A DNA stretch of 64,000 bases from Mytilisepta virgata (taxonomy: Eukaryota; Mollusca; Bivalvia; Mytilida; Mytilidae): positions 52,327,455-52,391,454 of the forward strand of contig CM051517.1 of assembly GCA_028015205.1 (NCBI GenBank). Direction: 5' to 3'. Below the pieces are notes generated by a model that saw nothing but the letters and a program-made list of their open reading frames with translations, made no database searches and was not told the DNA's origin. This document shows, piece by piece, positions 25,001 through 36,100 of the stretch. Position numbers and translations under genes: made by a program. Every line of letters begins with the position of its first letter. Positions within the stretch are counted from its first letter, which is position 1.

Positions 25001-28000
25001 GGGTCACTGTCGATTCAGACAGCACAGATTTCTAGTTTTATTTGCTTTTACAAGATATTCCTTCTTGAAAAATGTTTTTTTCATATTGCGATAAAATATA
25101 TTTTGGAGATCCTTGTCCCATCCGAACCACGAAGAAGGATTATGCAGAAAATTACAAATTACAAAAGAGTGCCTATATAAATAATCCTGAATTATCTCCC
25201 TTACAAAAAGTGTATATTAGAAAAAAATCTTACTTTAACGCATGTTTAACAGTTTCTTTCAGTCTATTTTGTTATATTCTGATAGATGCTAGTGTTTGTA
25301 CTTTGACGATCTTGTTTTTATAAATATTTTCTGTGGATCTGATTTGATGAGGTCTTTGTTTTTATTTCTTACACCACAAGAATTGCAGAAAAAGTCTTGA
25401 TTTATAATTACCACCAATTACGCCGGGAGATGTTTCTTTGTTACAGGATGTATAGTCCAGTCAGACTAAGTTTTAACCTCAAACTAATTGCAACAGAAAA
25501 TGTTTTAGTTCTAATCTATAGCATTAAGCCCCAAATATACACAGAAAAAAGTCCCATAAAATCTAACTTGAGGAAAACTCAAAATCAGCATTTTTAATTT
25601 CCTATGGAAATTAACATTGGAAAGGGGAGATAACTCTGCAAAAATTAGTCTTTTTTTGTCAGTTTTTTGTTGATTTTTTTTAAAATTCATGTAAAGTATG
25701 ATACTTTGATAGGGTTATAAGTTCGTATTTGACTATATTATATAATCTTCTGCTCATGAAATGTACAAAACCGAAGTGTTATGGGTATTTTTATTTTTTT
25801 TTGCACATTTTTCATTAAAGAAATTGCAAATTTGTGGCTTTGTGACCATTTTGAAAAAATAATGTGAAAATTTGGTATTGTTTATATCTGTAAATTATAT
25901 TTGTTCAGCATCTACCTTGTTTAAAGAAACTTTAAACCACAAAAAGAAGAATATGTGCTTAATCATTTTTATTAAATTTGAGATTCTTTACCTTGACATG
26001 TTGAAAAAATTAATAAATGGTCAACTAATAAATTACGAAATCTTGGTTGTAGCTTGATAAAAGATATGAAAACACCTTTAGAGTTGTTTGTTATACTCTA
26101 AAGATGGATAAAATTTCAAGAATCAATACATTCTGCTGAATAGAAGCGGTAAAGTTAAATTTTGTATCAATTTTTATTGATATTTCTGCCTTTTTTGCAG
26201 AGTTATCTCCCATTTTCAATGCAAATCCCCATAGGAATTTTTAAAATCGTGATTTTTTAGTCTTCCTCAAGTTAGATTTTGTGAGACTTTTTTCTGTGTA
26301 TATTTGGGGTATAATGCTAAAGATTAAAACTTAAAAATCTTCTTTTGCAATTACTTTAAGGTTAGGGTCAAATTTATGCTAGATTGACTGGACTAGTAAT
26401 TGAATGGCCGATGTTTAAAATAAAAAAAAGATGCTGCTAAGAAAACTTTGTATTAATATCAAATAGCAATGGGGTTGATTTATTTTCACTTGTACAAGCC
26501 TGTACGTTATAAACGAACTCTATGGTACCTCTTCTACTATTTCCTTCTGTACTCGATGACCCATGCAGAAGTTTGAACCTTTCAGTGGCGTTTTGTGGCA
26601 TACTACTTTTACGTCTGAGAGTTACAATGAATACTTCCACTCTCATTGTCACATATTAACCTTTCCCCCTTCATATGACCATTAATTATCGATATCGAAA
26701 CGATATCGTCGATATCGACATGGTAGGGAAGTTGACAGAACTTTAATGTAAATCTAAAATGAGTTGTATTATTTGTTCGATATCGGAACGATATTGACGT
26801 GGTAGGAAAGATGAATTGGAGCTTCATTACAGTAGTTTCAGTACTGTTTCGACATCGAACCGATATCGACGATATCGCTACGGTAGGGGAACTGACAGAG
26901 TAATGTTAATCTAAAGTACATTCATTATTATATCTATTACTAAAAGATGTTGCTATGGGTTACAATAGAACGATGTCGACTAACGTCGTTACTACATCGT
27001 GTCTGGGACATACCTCAAATTTGAACCCTATTTTTATCCTAGGAAAATGTAAATACAGCAAGCATTTCTGTACACAAGGGTGTGTATTTCTATATATTTA
27101 AGTGAAATATTTCTGGAATCACAGTGTTATAATCACTTCGCTTGGAGACAGCAAGCACCACTCCCCCTTTTGCGGAACCCTACAACCACATGCGTTACGG
27201 ATTAAGTTTAGGGGAGGGAGGTCAAAAATTACCTGTACATAGGCTCGTAAAAATGTGTTGACTTAACACCCCCATAAAGATATCTCCAATGTTTTCAGAC
27301 ACCGAAAAATAAGTTCCTTTTACTCCATGAAACAGGTTAAAAATGCTAATTTTGGAGAGTACGCCCCCCTCCGTTATTAGTTATTGTGCATTGATTTTTA
27401 TTCTTCGCCGTTTAATCATCTGGTCATCTGATATAGGTATCAATGAATCTAGATTGACCGCCTCCTCATGCAGGGCACATTAAACGTTTCCGACTTCGTT
27501 TCCTCACGCGTTTTCCTATTCTCTTTCTCCTTATGTCTCACCAAAGAGTGTGGAAGAGAAACACGTACAGTTTTACTCTTGTAAACACTCGGTTTTAATG
27601 ATTGTCTTGGTTATGCGCCGATTGTATACCGTGTTAAATATCTATACTATACAAAAAATCATAGAGGCCATATGAGCTTTTGACATGCCTTGGTGTCCGT
27701 CATTTGTCGTCGTAAATTTTTTTGAAAAAAATCTTACACTCTAAACTTGCTGGGCTAATTGGAATCAAGCCTGGCCCTAGTCATCACTAGGGTGTCTAGT
27801 AGAAAAAAAGTGTCAAAGGATGCCGCAAGTGAAACCACATGTTATTAAAAATAGAGCATATGGGTCAGACAGTAGTTTTTGAAAATCATCTTAGAAGAAA
27901 TGACTTTTAGAGAAAATCTGGCAAGGTAAAAAAGATCTACTTGCGTTTCAATTTTCGTAGAAATTGGAATACCCCTGAATTGTCGATTTTAAGCTTTTTT

Positions 28001-29487
28001 GTTTTGGTTTTCTTAATAAAAAAATCTTCTCCTCTAAAACTAATGGGTCAATTGGAACAAAACTTGGATATAATAGTTATGGGATGGTCCCCTTTTAAAC
28101 TTTTTATCTGGCGTTTTCGTCCATCATCCAAGATTGCCGTCACGGCCCGTCATAATTAAACTTAGGACCTTATGTTGAATACAATTTGAAGATCTCCTCT
28201 GAAATTGCTGGGCCAATTGGAACCAAACTTTGGTGGAATAGTCCTTGGGTTGTCCCCTTCTAAAATTGTGTCTGTTGTCCCCGAGGTTCAACCAAGATAG
28301 TTGCCGGAGTTAACTATAGAACAGGGGAAGGAGCAATTTTTAAAATCTTTTCCTCTGAAATTAAGTCAATATCAACCAAACTTTACTTTACTGATCTTTA
28401 GATGGTCCCCTTCCAAAAAAGTGTCCAGTAATTCCGCGACCATGATGGCCACCGCTGCCGAACTTAGTTTCACACTAGACCCAATGTGAATGCACTTTTA
28501 ACACATCCTCTAAATCCACTGGGCAATTTGGCCTAAATCATCATTAGGGGTGTCCAGTTTCAAAATTGTGTCGAAGGATTCACCGAACCAATAATGTTTA
28601 CAGGTGAGCTTATATATATATTCTCCTTAATAACAGCCTCTAGTTTGTTTGAAATGTTGTTTGTATAGAGTACTTGTAGACTTGATATGTTGTGTTCACA
28701 TTTTTCTACATTTGGGGCAAATATAGCGTGTGTATAACTCCTCCACATGTTTAAGATAGTATGGTAGAGTCTGGTTGACTTGTTTTGCTAGGATTGATGG
28801 TCTACATCCGGAATAAAAGAACGCTTATATTCTCATTGGCATTTTATTAAAAAATAAAAAATCTGAAATTATTAAAAATTTTACTTGCCAGGTATATGTC
28901 AATAGATATCATTTCAATAATGCCTATAGAATCGGGCACATAAGACTAAGAAAGGAGTACACGTTGTGAGGACGGTAAACAATACGAAACGCTTCAAGTC
29001 TACGATTTGGGGCCGTTTGTCTATTATTGAAGGTATTACATCTGCACAGAAATAAAGACGGTGTGCACATCCTTTTTGTATTATATTGTAGAAGTGTATA
29101 AGTTGGCTTATATGCAACATTTCTTAGTCCGTATAGAGTTTTGCTGCAATTTTTTAATTTAGTAATACAAATGAAAACTTACTTCTTGCTTTTTGCTGTC
29201 AGTTTTGCCAACAGGGTACTGGTAAATGTCTTTGTTAGAGATGCAATTCCAAAAAGAGTGGTGTTAGTAACAGGAATTTTGTCATCTAACGACTGTACGC
29301 CATAACCGTTGGCAAATACGATTTTCCCGTCCTTTACTACGGCAACTGACAAAGCCGGGTTGTTTTCTCGACAAGCGAACGTTTTTGCTATTGTGTTTTC
29401 TATATTCTCACTGTTAGGTAATTCCGCTGCACAAACAGACACCAGAATTAAACAGAAAATTCTAAAACACGACACAAATTCCTTCAT
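19030..29487 (-). CDS. secreted serine beta-lactamase-like protein with repetitive tail (gigasin-6-like), 5 exons
   Basis: Exons: 29183-29487, 22187-22357, 21513-21773, 20858-21117, 19030-20390. Phases agree and total 2358 nt (785 residues plus stop). The N-terminus (MKEFVSCFRIFCLILVSVCA) is a signal peptide. The beta-lactamase/penicillin-binding fold (class C-like, LACTB and esterase relatives) shows all three active-site motifs: SLTK at residues 83-86, YSN at 176-178 and HTG at 339-341 in place of KTG. After about residue 430 the protein becomes a low-complexity tail of about 350 residues: seven-residue SSNxExS-type repeats, a duplicated GAKTEPLVxSGNIAPQ unit, and a Lys/Pro/Glu-rich end. 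Related secreted proteins occur in oyster shell matrix (gigasin-6), suggesting an extracellular or biomineral role. The substrate is unknown. Intron 1 is nearly 6.8 kb and full of repeats. Confidence 0.88.
19385..19573 (-). repeat. 21-bp coding tandem repeat in the beta-lactamase-like tail
   Basis: About nine in-frame units encode seven-residue repeats such as SSNTEQS, SSNAGKS, SSNAEKG, SSNSGKS and SSNKESI. The period is a multiple of three, so copy-number change keeps the frame. Next to it, at 19150-19260, a 48-bp unit (GAKTEPLV.SGNIAPQ) is present twice. Confidence 0.85.
23960..24960. repeat. about 155-bp divergent tandem repeat array
   Basis: The anchor GCAATAAGGTTTTAGAATTT recurs (with variation) near 24028, 24170, 24327, 24488, 24651, 24790 and 24947, giving spacings of about 140-163. 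Each unit also has GGGGTTGAATTTCGAAAAAC, TTTAAGCTTGTGACATAAC and a TCATTTTTCAATTTATGCAT block. A GTCCGTCCGTTCATCCATCC run precedes it. Confidence 0.8.
25453..26396. mobile_element. foldback element with arms of about 195-205 bp
   Basis: Left arm 25453-25644 and right arm 26191-26396 are inverted copies. Shared blocks are AGTCCAGTCA, CCCCAAATATACACAGAAAA, AAATCTAACTTGAGGAA, TTCCTATGG and GGGAGATAACTCTGCAAAAA. The spacer of about 550 bases is AT-rich with no recognisable protein. The structure is that of a non-autonomous foldback/MITE DNA element. Confidence 0.75.
27655..28600. repeat. divergent tandem repeat block (about 160 bp units)
   Basis: Units near 27730, 28020, 28190, 28345 and 28500 repeat the pattern AAATCT..CCTCT(A/G)AAA, TGGGCCAATTGGAACCAAAC and GGTCCCCTTC. 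The block opens with CATATGAGCTTTTGACATGC and GGTGTCCGTCATTTGTCGTC. The same family is at 45255-45940. Confidence 0.7.
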
Positions 29488-29528
29488 TGTTGTTCAAAAG
29501 TCTGGCCAAGTCCTCAGTGACACTATCT

Positions 29529-29536
29529 AATTTATA
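29529..29536 (-). promoter_or_regulatory. candidate TATA box of the beta-lactamase-like gene
   Basis: TATAAATT on the minus strand about 42 bases before the ATG at 29487, leaving room for a very short 5' leader. Positional evidence only. Confidence 0.3.
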
Positions 29537-32337
29537 ATCGTCAAAATTTACATCTTGTCATTTCTTATTTGTAAAAATCCTGAAACAAAGCTTGTTGTTT
29601 TTGGTCATTAATTATCATTAATTTATGTTGACGGACATAATATTAAGTCATTACATACAAATCTTTGTATCCCTAAGGGGGACAATTTACAAGAAAAATC
29701 CAGTTAATTCTAAAACTTAGTTTACTACATCTTAATTTAGCACTAGCTGTTCGTATTTTTTTCTCCTCGTTTGTTTTTATTTTGATAGATTTAAACTCCA
29801 AGAAAAATTTATATTTTAGGAAAGAAATAAATTTTGACCTTTATATGGCATAACCTGGATTTTGGACATCCCCTCATCTGTGTCGACCTTCAGTAGTATA
29901 GACGAACAGGCAAAGAATCCAGTTCAAACCAGTTAATACTTGTTTGATAGGACAATACATGTTTTTTTCTAGAAAATACAATGCCCTGTTAATTATACAC
30001 CGTTTGAGGAATATTTTTATATATATACAAATGAAGCAAGATATTTTGGATACAGAAGTTCGAAATGTATATGGACCGATGTCCTCAGGTTATTGTGTAT
30101 TTATTCTTGGTATAACGTCTAATATTTCAACATCATTTCCCACTTTTTCGGTCTGAATTATTCAACCCACCCTTGCTGTTTGCACCTTTAATACGATAAA
30201 AGACGAATATAAGGTTAATGTGCTCAAGAAACTAGCTCATACAATAGTAAAATATAACACACAAATGAAGTGATTCTATTGCTGTTCTTCATCTTGAAAG
30301 CAGATGTAAGGCATTCAACTATTAGCCAAAAGTCCACAACTTACAGCAGGTATGCAGTATTTATTTGTAACCACACGGAAGATGTCAAATATCAATAAAT
30401 CATAAAATCAGCTACCGGAAAAATCTGACTGTAAATTATACTGTCATTCGTGTGCTCGACCAAAAATGTAACACAGGATAAACATTAGGACAATCACACT
30501 GCGACGGATCTCTTTATCTTTAGGAATATGAAAAATGCACTAATTCACTTGTGCATGTGGTGGGAGAGTAAAGGAAAAAGGTAGTCGGATAGCTTATTCT
30601 TGTACCGTTCATGTAATTCACACAAGCTCCCTTTTTAGAGTCTTGAAATTTTAAGTGGAGTCCAAATACATATTTTTTAATAAAAATTCTAACTCTCTAA
30701 CTTCACAATTTGAAAACTGTATTTTATCTTTCTCGTGTGTATATAATATAGATAGTTATGTAGTACATGTGCATGTAGTTAAAAAATCCATTTATATATC
30801 AATGTCAAATTCTTCGTCTAAATGTATCTGATGCCCCGAGAACCACGTAAGACTTGTAAATATTTTTCGCTAAAATTGTGTCGTATATATGGTATATACC
30901 CACATAAAACGGCTGCTATATATGAGGAATGCAAGATTTGACTGAACTATATAAGTAAGCATTTTCAAAAAGCCGAGATGATCAAAGAATTAGAACCCCA
31001 CGCTGTGCAGGGGGACTTAACCGAGTTCCGCTAACTGCACAGTATGAAAGTCGAAATCAAACTACAAAAAAAAGAGATATACAGAGATAGTTAAGGTTAT
31101 AATATATATTGATATTTGAAAATTGAGAACCTTGTTAATACAGTAATTTGTTATATTTAGTAGACGTTTGACCTCTGCTGTATTTTTGGTTTCTTTGCCG
31201 ATTATCTTACTACATCGTGCTGTTTTGTATTCTTAGAAATTTTGATTGCCATAGCATATTATGTTTTATGCAATAAACTCATCTTTGTCTAGTCTAAATA
31301 AATATACCCAAATTTGTCAAACAGGGCTTGTTGGCAAATGGGTTGAAGTTGATTTATCGTAATCGTAGTAGAATGACTCTTGCCTTTAGATTGTTAGCTT
31401 GTTCACTTGCAAGTTCTTGAATTGGTATTTTTTAATGTTGTGATAATATTGTCAGTATAAATTTTTCCGTTTCAAATATGTCTAATCTTTCGACCAATCT
31501 ATGATAGTTTTATTTCCGGAAAATTGTTCGTCCGATCTATTAAATCGAGGATAACGAGTGACGTAGAAACAAGAAAACTCAACAGTTACGGATATCCTTT
31601 TCTAAACGTGTATCACAGTTAGGCATAAAGATTTAAATGTAAATTCGGTAACAAAATAAACTTATTTTATTTAAGATATCTATTTCAACAAAAGATAAAA
31701 AATAATTCCCAACTGAATTATTCAAAATAATATGATAAACCCGTTTCCATAATTCTCTGTTAATATTCATTTAGAAATTAGAAATTATTTGACCAATGTT
31801 TGTTCAGTGGGTGAGATAACTGATTTTCGGTGGGTCTTTCACTAAGGATTTTGCAAGATACCTTTATCTTTTCCCTACACATTTACTATTAAAATTCATT
31901 TCATACAAGAACTAAATGTATCAAGATCAAAAGAAACGTGTGGCCTAAACTACTGACCAACAAACAACAAAAAGTCCCCAAAGACTAATTAAACTCGCAT
32001 TTGATAAAGCAACAGTAATTTCAAAAAATTTGCAATCTGCCCCTTTCATCCAAAAGAAAATGTTCAAATATAGTTTAACAAAATTATAACTTGGAAAAGG
32101 TGAGATAAATCTAAATGTACACTATAAAAGCTGACACAGCCAGCATATATCAGGTAAAATTGATATCCCAATATTCAACGCTTGATATTTGGGGAAAATT
32201 ACTATTTAAATGCCGAGACATTTATCCTTTTTTAAAAAAAAAAGTCTAAATCCTCCTGTATTCAGCCCAGAAAGACGTTGTCTCATTTTCATCTTAATGG
32301 TTAAGACTCCAATTATTATCTCAGTTTCAGAGAAATG

Positions 32338-32356
32338 CCCCCCCCCCCCCCCCCCC
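32338..32356 (+). repeat. poly-C tract
   Basis: A run of C interrupted by nothing but its flanks, in intergenic DNA; a length-unstable simple repeat. Confidence 0.8.
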
Positions 32357-32431
32357 AGAATTTTATTAATTATTAGAGTTGGTAAAGTTTGACTACATGA
32401 TGAATAAATAATAAATGTCTTAACCTCAGAT

Positions 32432-32965
32432 TTGTAATATTGAATGGAAGAGGATAGATTTTAGTTTAATAAAATACGAAAACATTAACCGAATTTGCTT
32501 TTGACAACAAATGGGAGGTAAGAAACTGGGACATATGTTCTCACATGTGGTGTGTAAAATTGTAACAGGGATAATAGGCACCTGAACTGGTAAATTAAAT
32601 TGCGGAAAAAAGAGGCAGAAAATTATACAGGTTTTTTTCACATATCTAATGGAATTTTATGCAGAATCTGAAAAATTAAGCCTCAATTGGATTGAAACGC
32701 TGCATCAGGCCTCAAATTTTAAGCCGAAGTGGAGTGAACTTGAACATTTTAAAGCTTTTTTTATGAAAATTTTGAAATGTTGCTATGTCAACTAGGTTTT
32801 CAAGGATATTTTTTATTTATTTTATCATGATTGAAACACTGCTAACATAATGGCCTTTCAGAATATATATGGGTATTATTTACTCTGAAGATACAAGACC
32901 ATGAAATTTGTAATCTCACTTCACATAGAAAATGGTACTATTTATTTATGGAGTCTAACCTTACC
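32432..32965 (+). repeat. dispersed repeat, copy 1 (inverse copy at 57510-58052)
   Basis: This segment matches the reverse complement of 57510-58052 over its length. Shared stretches are ACATGTGGTGTGTAAAA, GGAATTTTATGCAGAATCTG, TTAAGCC, GAACATTTTAAAGC-like sequence and ACATAGAAAATGGTACTA. The ends were not defined by terminal repeats. No intact reading frame spans both copies. Confidence 0.75.
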
Positions 32966-33189
32966 CTATACCCTTAAATTTTCATAAATCCAAATAAAAA
33001 GCAGACAACTAAAAAGCAATTAAAATGGGGAGGAGCTTTCGTACTTCCAATATGGCATAGAATATTTGACAATTTTGTATGACTAGAGATCAAAATAACA
33101 ACATATATGTAACAATTAGAATATTAGTAACAACCAAAATAAAGATTTTTATCATGAACACATTATTTCAACAATGTCCCCAACCAAAT

Positions 33190-36100
33190 CTAGAATCCCG
33201 GATATCTGAACTGCTTTCTGTACTCTGCATCAAGACGTCTCAACAACCGCGCAAAATTCCTGTCATCGCTTGTTCTCCTTACGTTTGCCAAAGAATCCAC
33301 AAGGCTATCGTCTGTGGCTGCACTTTCAACTAATGGTCGTTCCCTCCTCGTTGTGATTTTGTAATCTTTTCCTGTTTCCGGTTCTGTGCTAGCAGTTTTT
33401 GGGACATTTTCTGGGTGAAATGTCCATGCGTTGTCTTGTTTGTCCCAGTAATAACTTGGTGGACCTCCAGTAAAGCAGGTTTTGGCTGTGTGGCGTTCCC
33501 CGGGAGTGTAGTACATGATATAGAAGTTACACATTTCATCATTGTGAGTAGCCCTAAAATTAGAATAGGGTATATAAACAAACAATTTTATAGTAGTTTT
33601 CATTAGAAAGATGGCCACAATTATTACCACCAACTCACTGCTTGCAAATAAATGTCACTATGATTTTATTTTTCCGGCGATTTATATACTTTATGAAACA
33701 TTTAAACATGTTAAAGGTCATAGTATTCATTTCACACCGTGGAGTCATCAAAATATATCAAATTGTCGCTTCAGTATATGTTTTGCCGATATTCAGAATG
33801 AAAATGGCTTAGTAAATGAGAAATATACCTCTGATAGGACATTCTATGCCTAATCCTTTGTAAGCAATGGTACTAATTAGCTTTTATTCTGGTACTATTT
33901 CCCTATTTATGATATTAATTTGCATAAAAGGAGGAGGAAGTTTGGTGTGGTGATTAAATTTGACGTTGTTGATATAGAAATGTACTAATATATAATTACC
34001 ATCATGGTAATTAACAATATTTCTCTTTTAATGATATGCCCCATACTTTGCTCTATTTTCAAAATGTCTTGAACTGTTACTAATTGTGTCTGTAGTACAT
34101 TATTTTGATATCAAAATGAACTTATGTGTCTGAATTTTTGCAAGGTATTCATCAGATAGACTATGGAATCAAAGACCACAGATCAACCTGGATCAGATTT
34201 ATCAGAATTATAAATATAATCATACCCAACATTAACTCTTCGGTCTTCTTCGTTTTCCATTGTACAACGAGCAGCCTAAAAATAAAACATATCTCATTTA
34301 ATTTTAACTTATTATAAAAATCTGTGCAGTTCCCTTCTTAACATAATTCAAAATCTATAAAGTTTGGTTTAAATCATTCTAAATTGAAAAAGGTGAAAAG
34401 AATCTTCACAACTGCTGATTACTACGAGCTTAAAATCCTTAATTCTCTGACTCCCCTCTCCCTTCCCTGAAGTATTTATCCACACTCGAGTACATAATAG
34501 TACTTAAATTGTATCAAAACGTAGTGTAAAACACATTTATATTGTACTTACCATATAGTCCCCTGGTTGGATGCTAATTCCAGGTGTAGTCACATTGTAA
34601 AACATCTGAAATGTAAAATTAATCATATCAAATAATTTTCAATGCTTTTGATAATGATTTTATTGCAGTCCACATAATCCACCAGTCTTATACAAATATA
34701 TAAATTTTATTGTTTATTTATACAAAATATTGCAGTTTATTCTTTTTTGCAAAAACTGATCAAAATAGAGTGCTTCAGGTTAAAGGAAAGCTTGGTATAT
34801 TGGAACACTGATTTACCGAAATAGAATAACAAAACACTCTGTAAATAATGTTTAAACATAATAGGTAAGACCAGATAATTTTCAAAATAATCCTACAAGC
34901 GTGTGACTTGAACCTTATTTTTTAACATGTTTTATTGGTCTTAAAAGTTACAGTGAGGTTTTCAGCACGTTCAATATATTTTTCGGTTTGGTTTGGTTAA
35001 TGCACCTAAGAAAAGATATTTCTATACTTCATTCCTCTATATAGTTACCTCTGGTTTTCTTGGATCTTTCCTCCCAATTTCGGTCCACACCCCATCCTTA
35101 ACTACGTATCCAGATACAACCCGTCCTGAAAGAGTATTTTTAAGTCCAATGTATAAGTCACAAATTAGCAAAAATGCATCATTTATTCTGTGAGGAGGAA
35201 ATAAACATATTATACCGATGACCACCCTTATCGTTAGCAGTCGGTCGAAAATTTCATATCTGAATCAATAACCCAAAAATATTGCATAACAAATGGTAGC
35301 CACTATAAAGCAACCGAACTGCTAGTATGCACGAGGAACATACTCATCGTTTTTCCATGAATTTTATAAACAGATAGGAGAAATTTAGATGTTTTATGCC
35401 TGATCCTAAATACTAAAAAAAAATAATGACTAGAAATATTTTACAGAAAAATCAAAATGACTGCATAAGCCAACGGATAGAGTTTGTGTGAGGAAGATAT
35501 TCCTCAGCATAAAAAACAAACAAACAACCAAGACAATATTCCTTTTTTATAAACAACTGTTAAGGAATGTTGTGACACCAATAAATCATCATTACCGAAA
35601 TTCTCGGTAATTTACACTGGATTCCAAATAAAATTGCTACTACAGAAATGGAAAGCGGTGACTACAGGGAAGGTAAAGCCATACTATTTTTCGTACAGTT
35701 TCACCTTAAATAGCGAGCTTTTGTTTATATATCTGCAATAATATTAATTTAAAGTATATTAGGAAAGATTACACACGGAGATTAGATACCAAAAGCCTGG
35801 AATCTATCCGTTGTTGTTGAATAGACATTACCATATAGTAGCCCTTGAATAAAACAATTGTCCCAGAGGAACGCCAGGTTCAATTTTCGATATCGACCGT
35901 TATAATACATATAGGTTTTGTCATCTTCTTGACGAAGTAAATATCTTTTCTCTCATCAAATAGGAATATACAGAAGAGATGAACTGGTTATTCCAAACAG
36001 TAAAGAATTTGGTATCGTAGGAAAGTAGGTAGAGAAGTGAAATGATTTTAAAAACATTTAAGCCCCTTTTTAAAGAATGTGTTTCTGATTCGCCTTATAC

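Larger units (their letters stand above)
22775..27040. mobile_element. possible element with CGATATCG-rich inverted ends
   Basis: The left end has AGGATGAATAGGGT (22775-22788) and then ACATGTCCAAGACAGATGT near 22853. The right end, reversed, reads AGGATAAAAATAGGGT and then TATGTCCCAGACACGATGT. Just inside each lies a cluster of CGATATCG palindromes (22870-23150 and 26680-26880). This looks like a long-TIR or foldback element. The match is short and imperfect, no transposase was found, and other repeats are nested within. Confidence 0.4.
22358..29182. other. large repeat-filled intron 1 of the beta-lactamase-like gene
   Basis: The intron joins the signal-peptide/SLTK exon to the second exon in phase 2. 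It holds a possible 4.3-kb element bounded by CGATATCG-rich ends (22775-27040), a tandem array (23960-24960), a foldback element (25453-26396) and a divergent tandem block (27655-28600). No host exon was recognised inside it. Confidence 0.7.
29488..33189. other. intergenic region between the beta-lactamase-like gene and PHM
   Basis: Apart from a dispersed repeat copy (32432-32965) and a poly-C run near 32338, no gene could be supported. The part nearest 33190 should contain the PHM 3' untranslated region. The part nearest 29487 should contain the beta-lactamase-like promoter. Confidence 0.6.

Noticed and set aside
33611..33853. 80-codon plus-strand frame upstream of PHM exon 12
   Set aside because: Lies in a PHM intron with no start context or recognisable domain.
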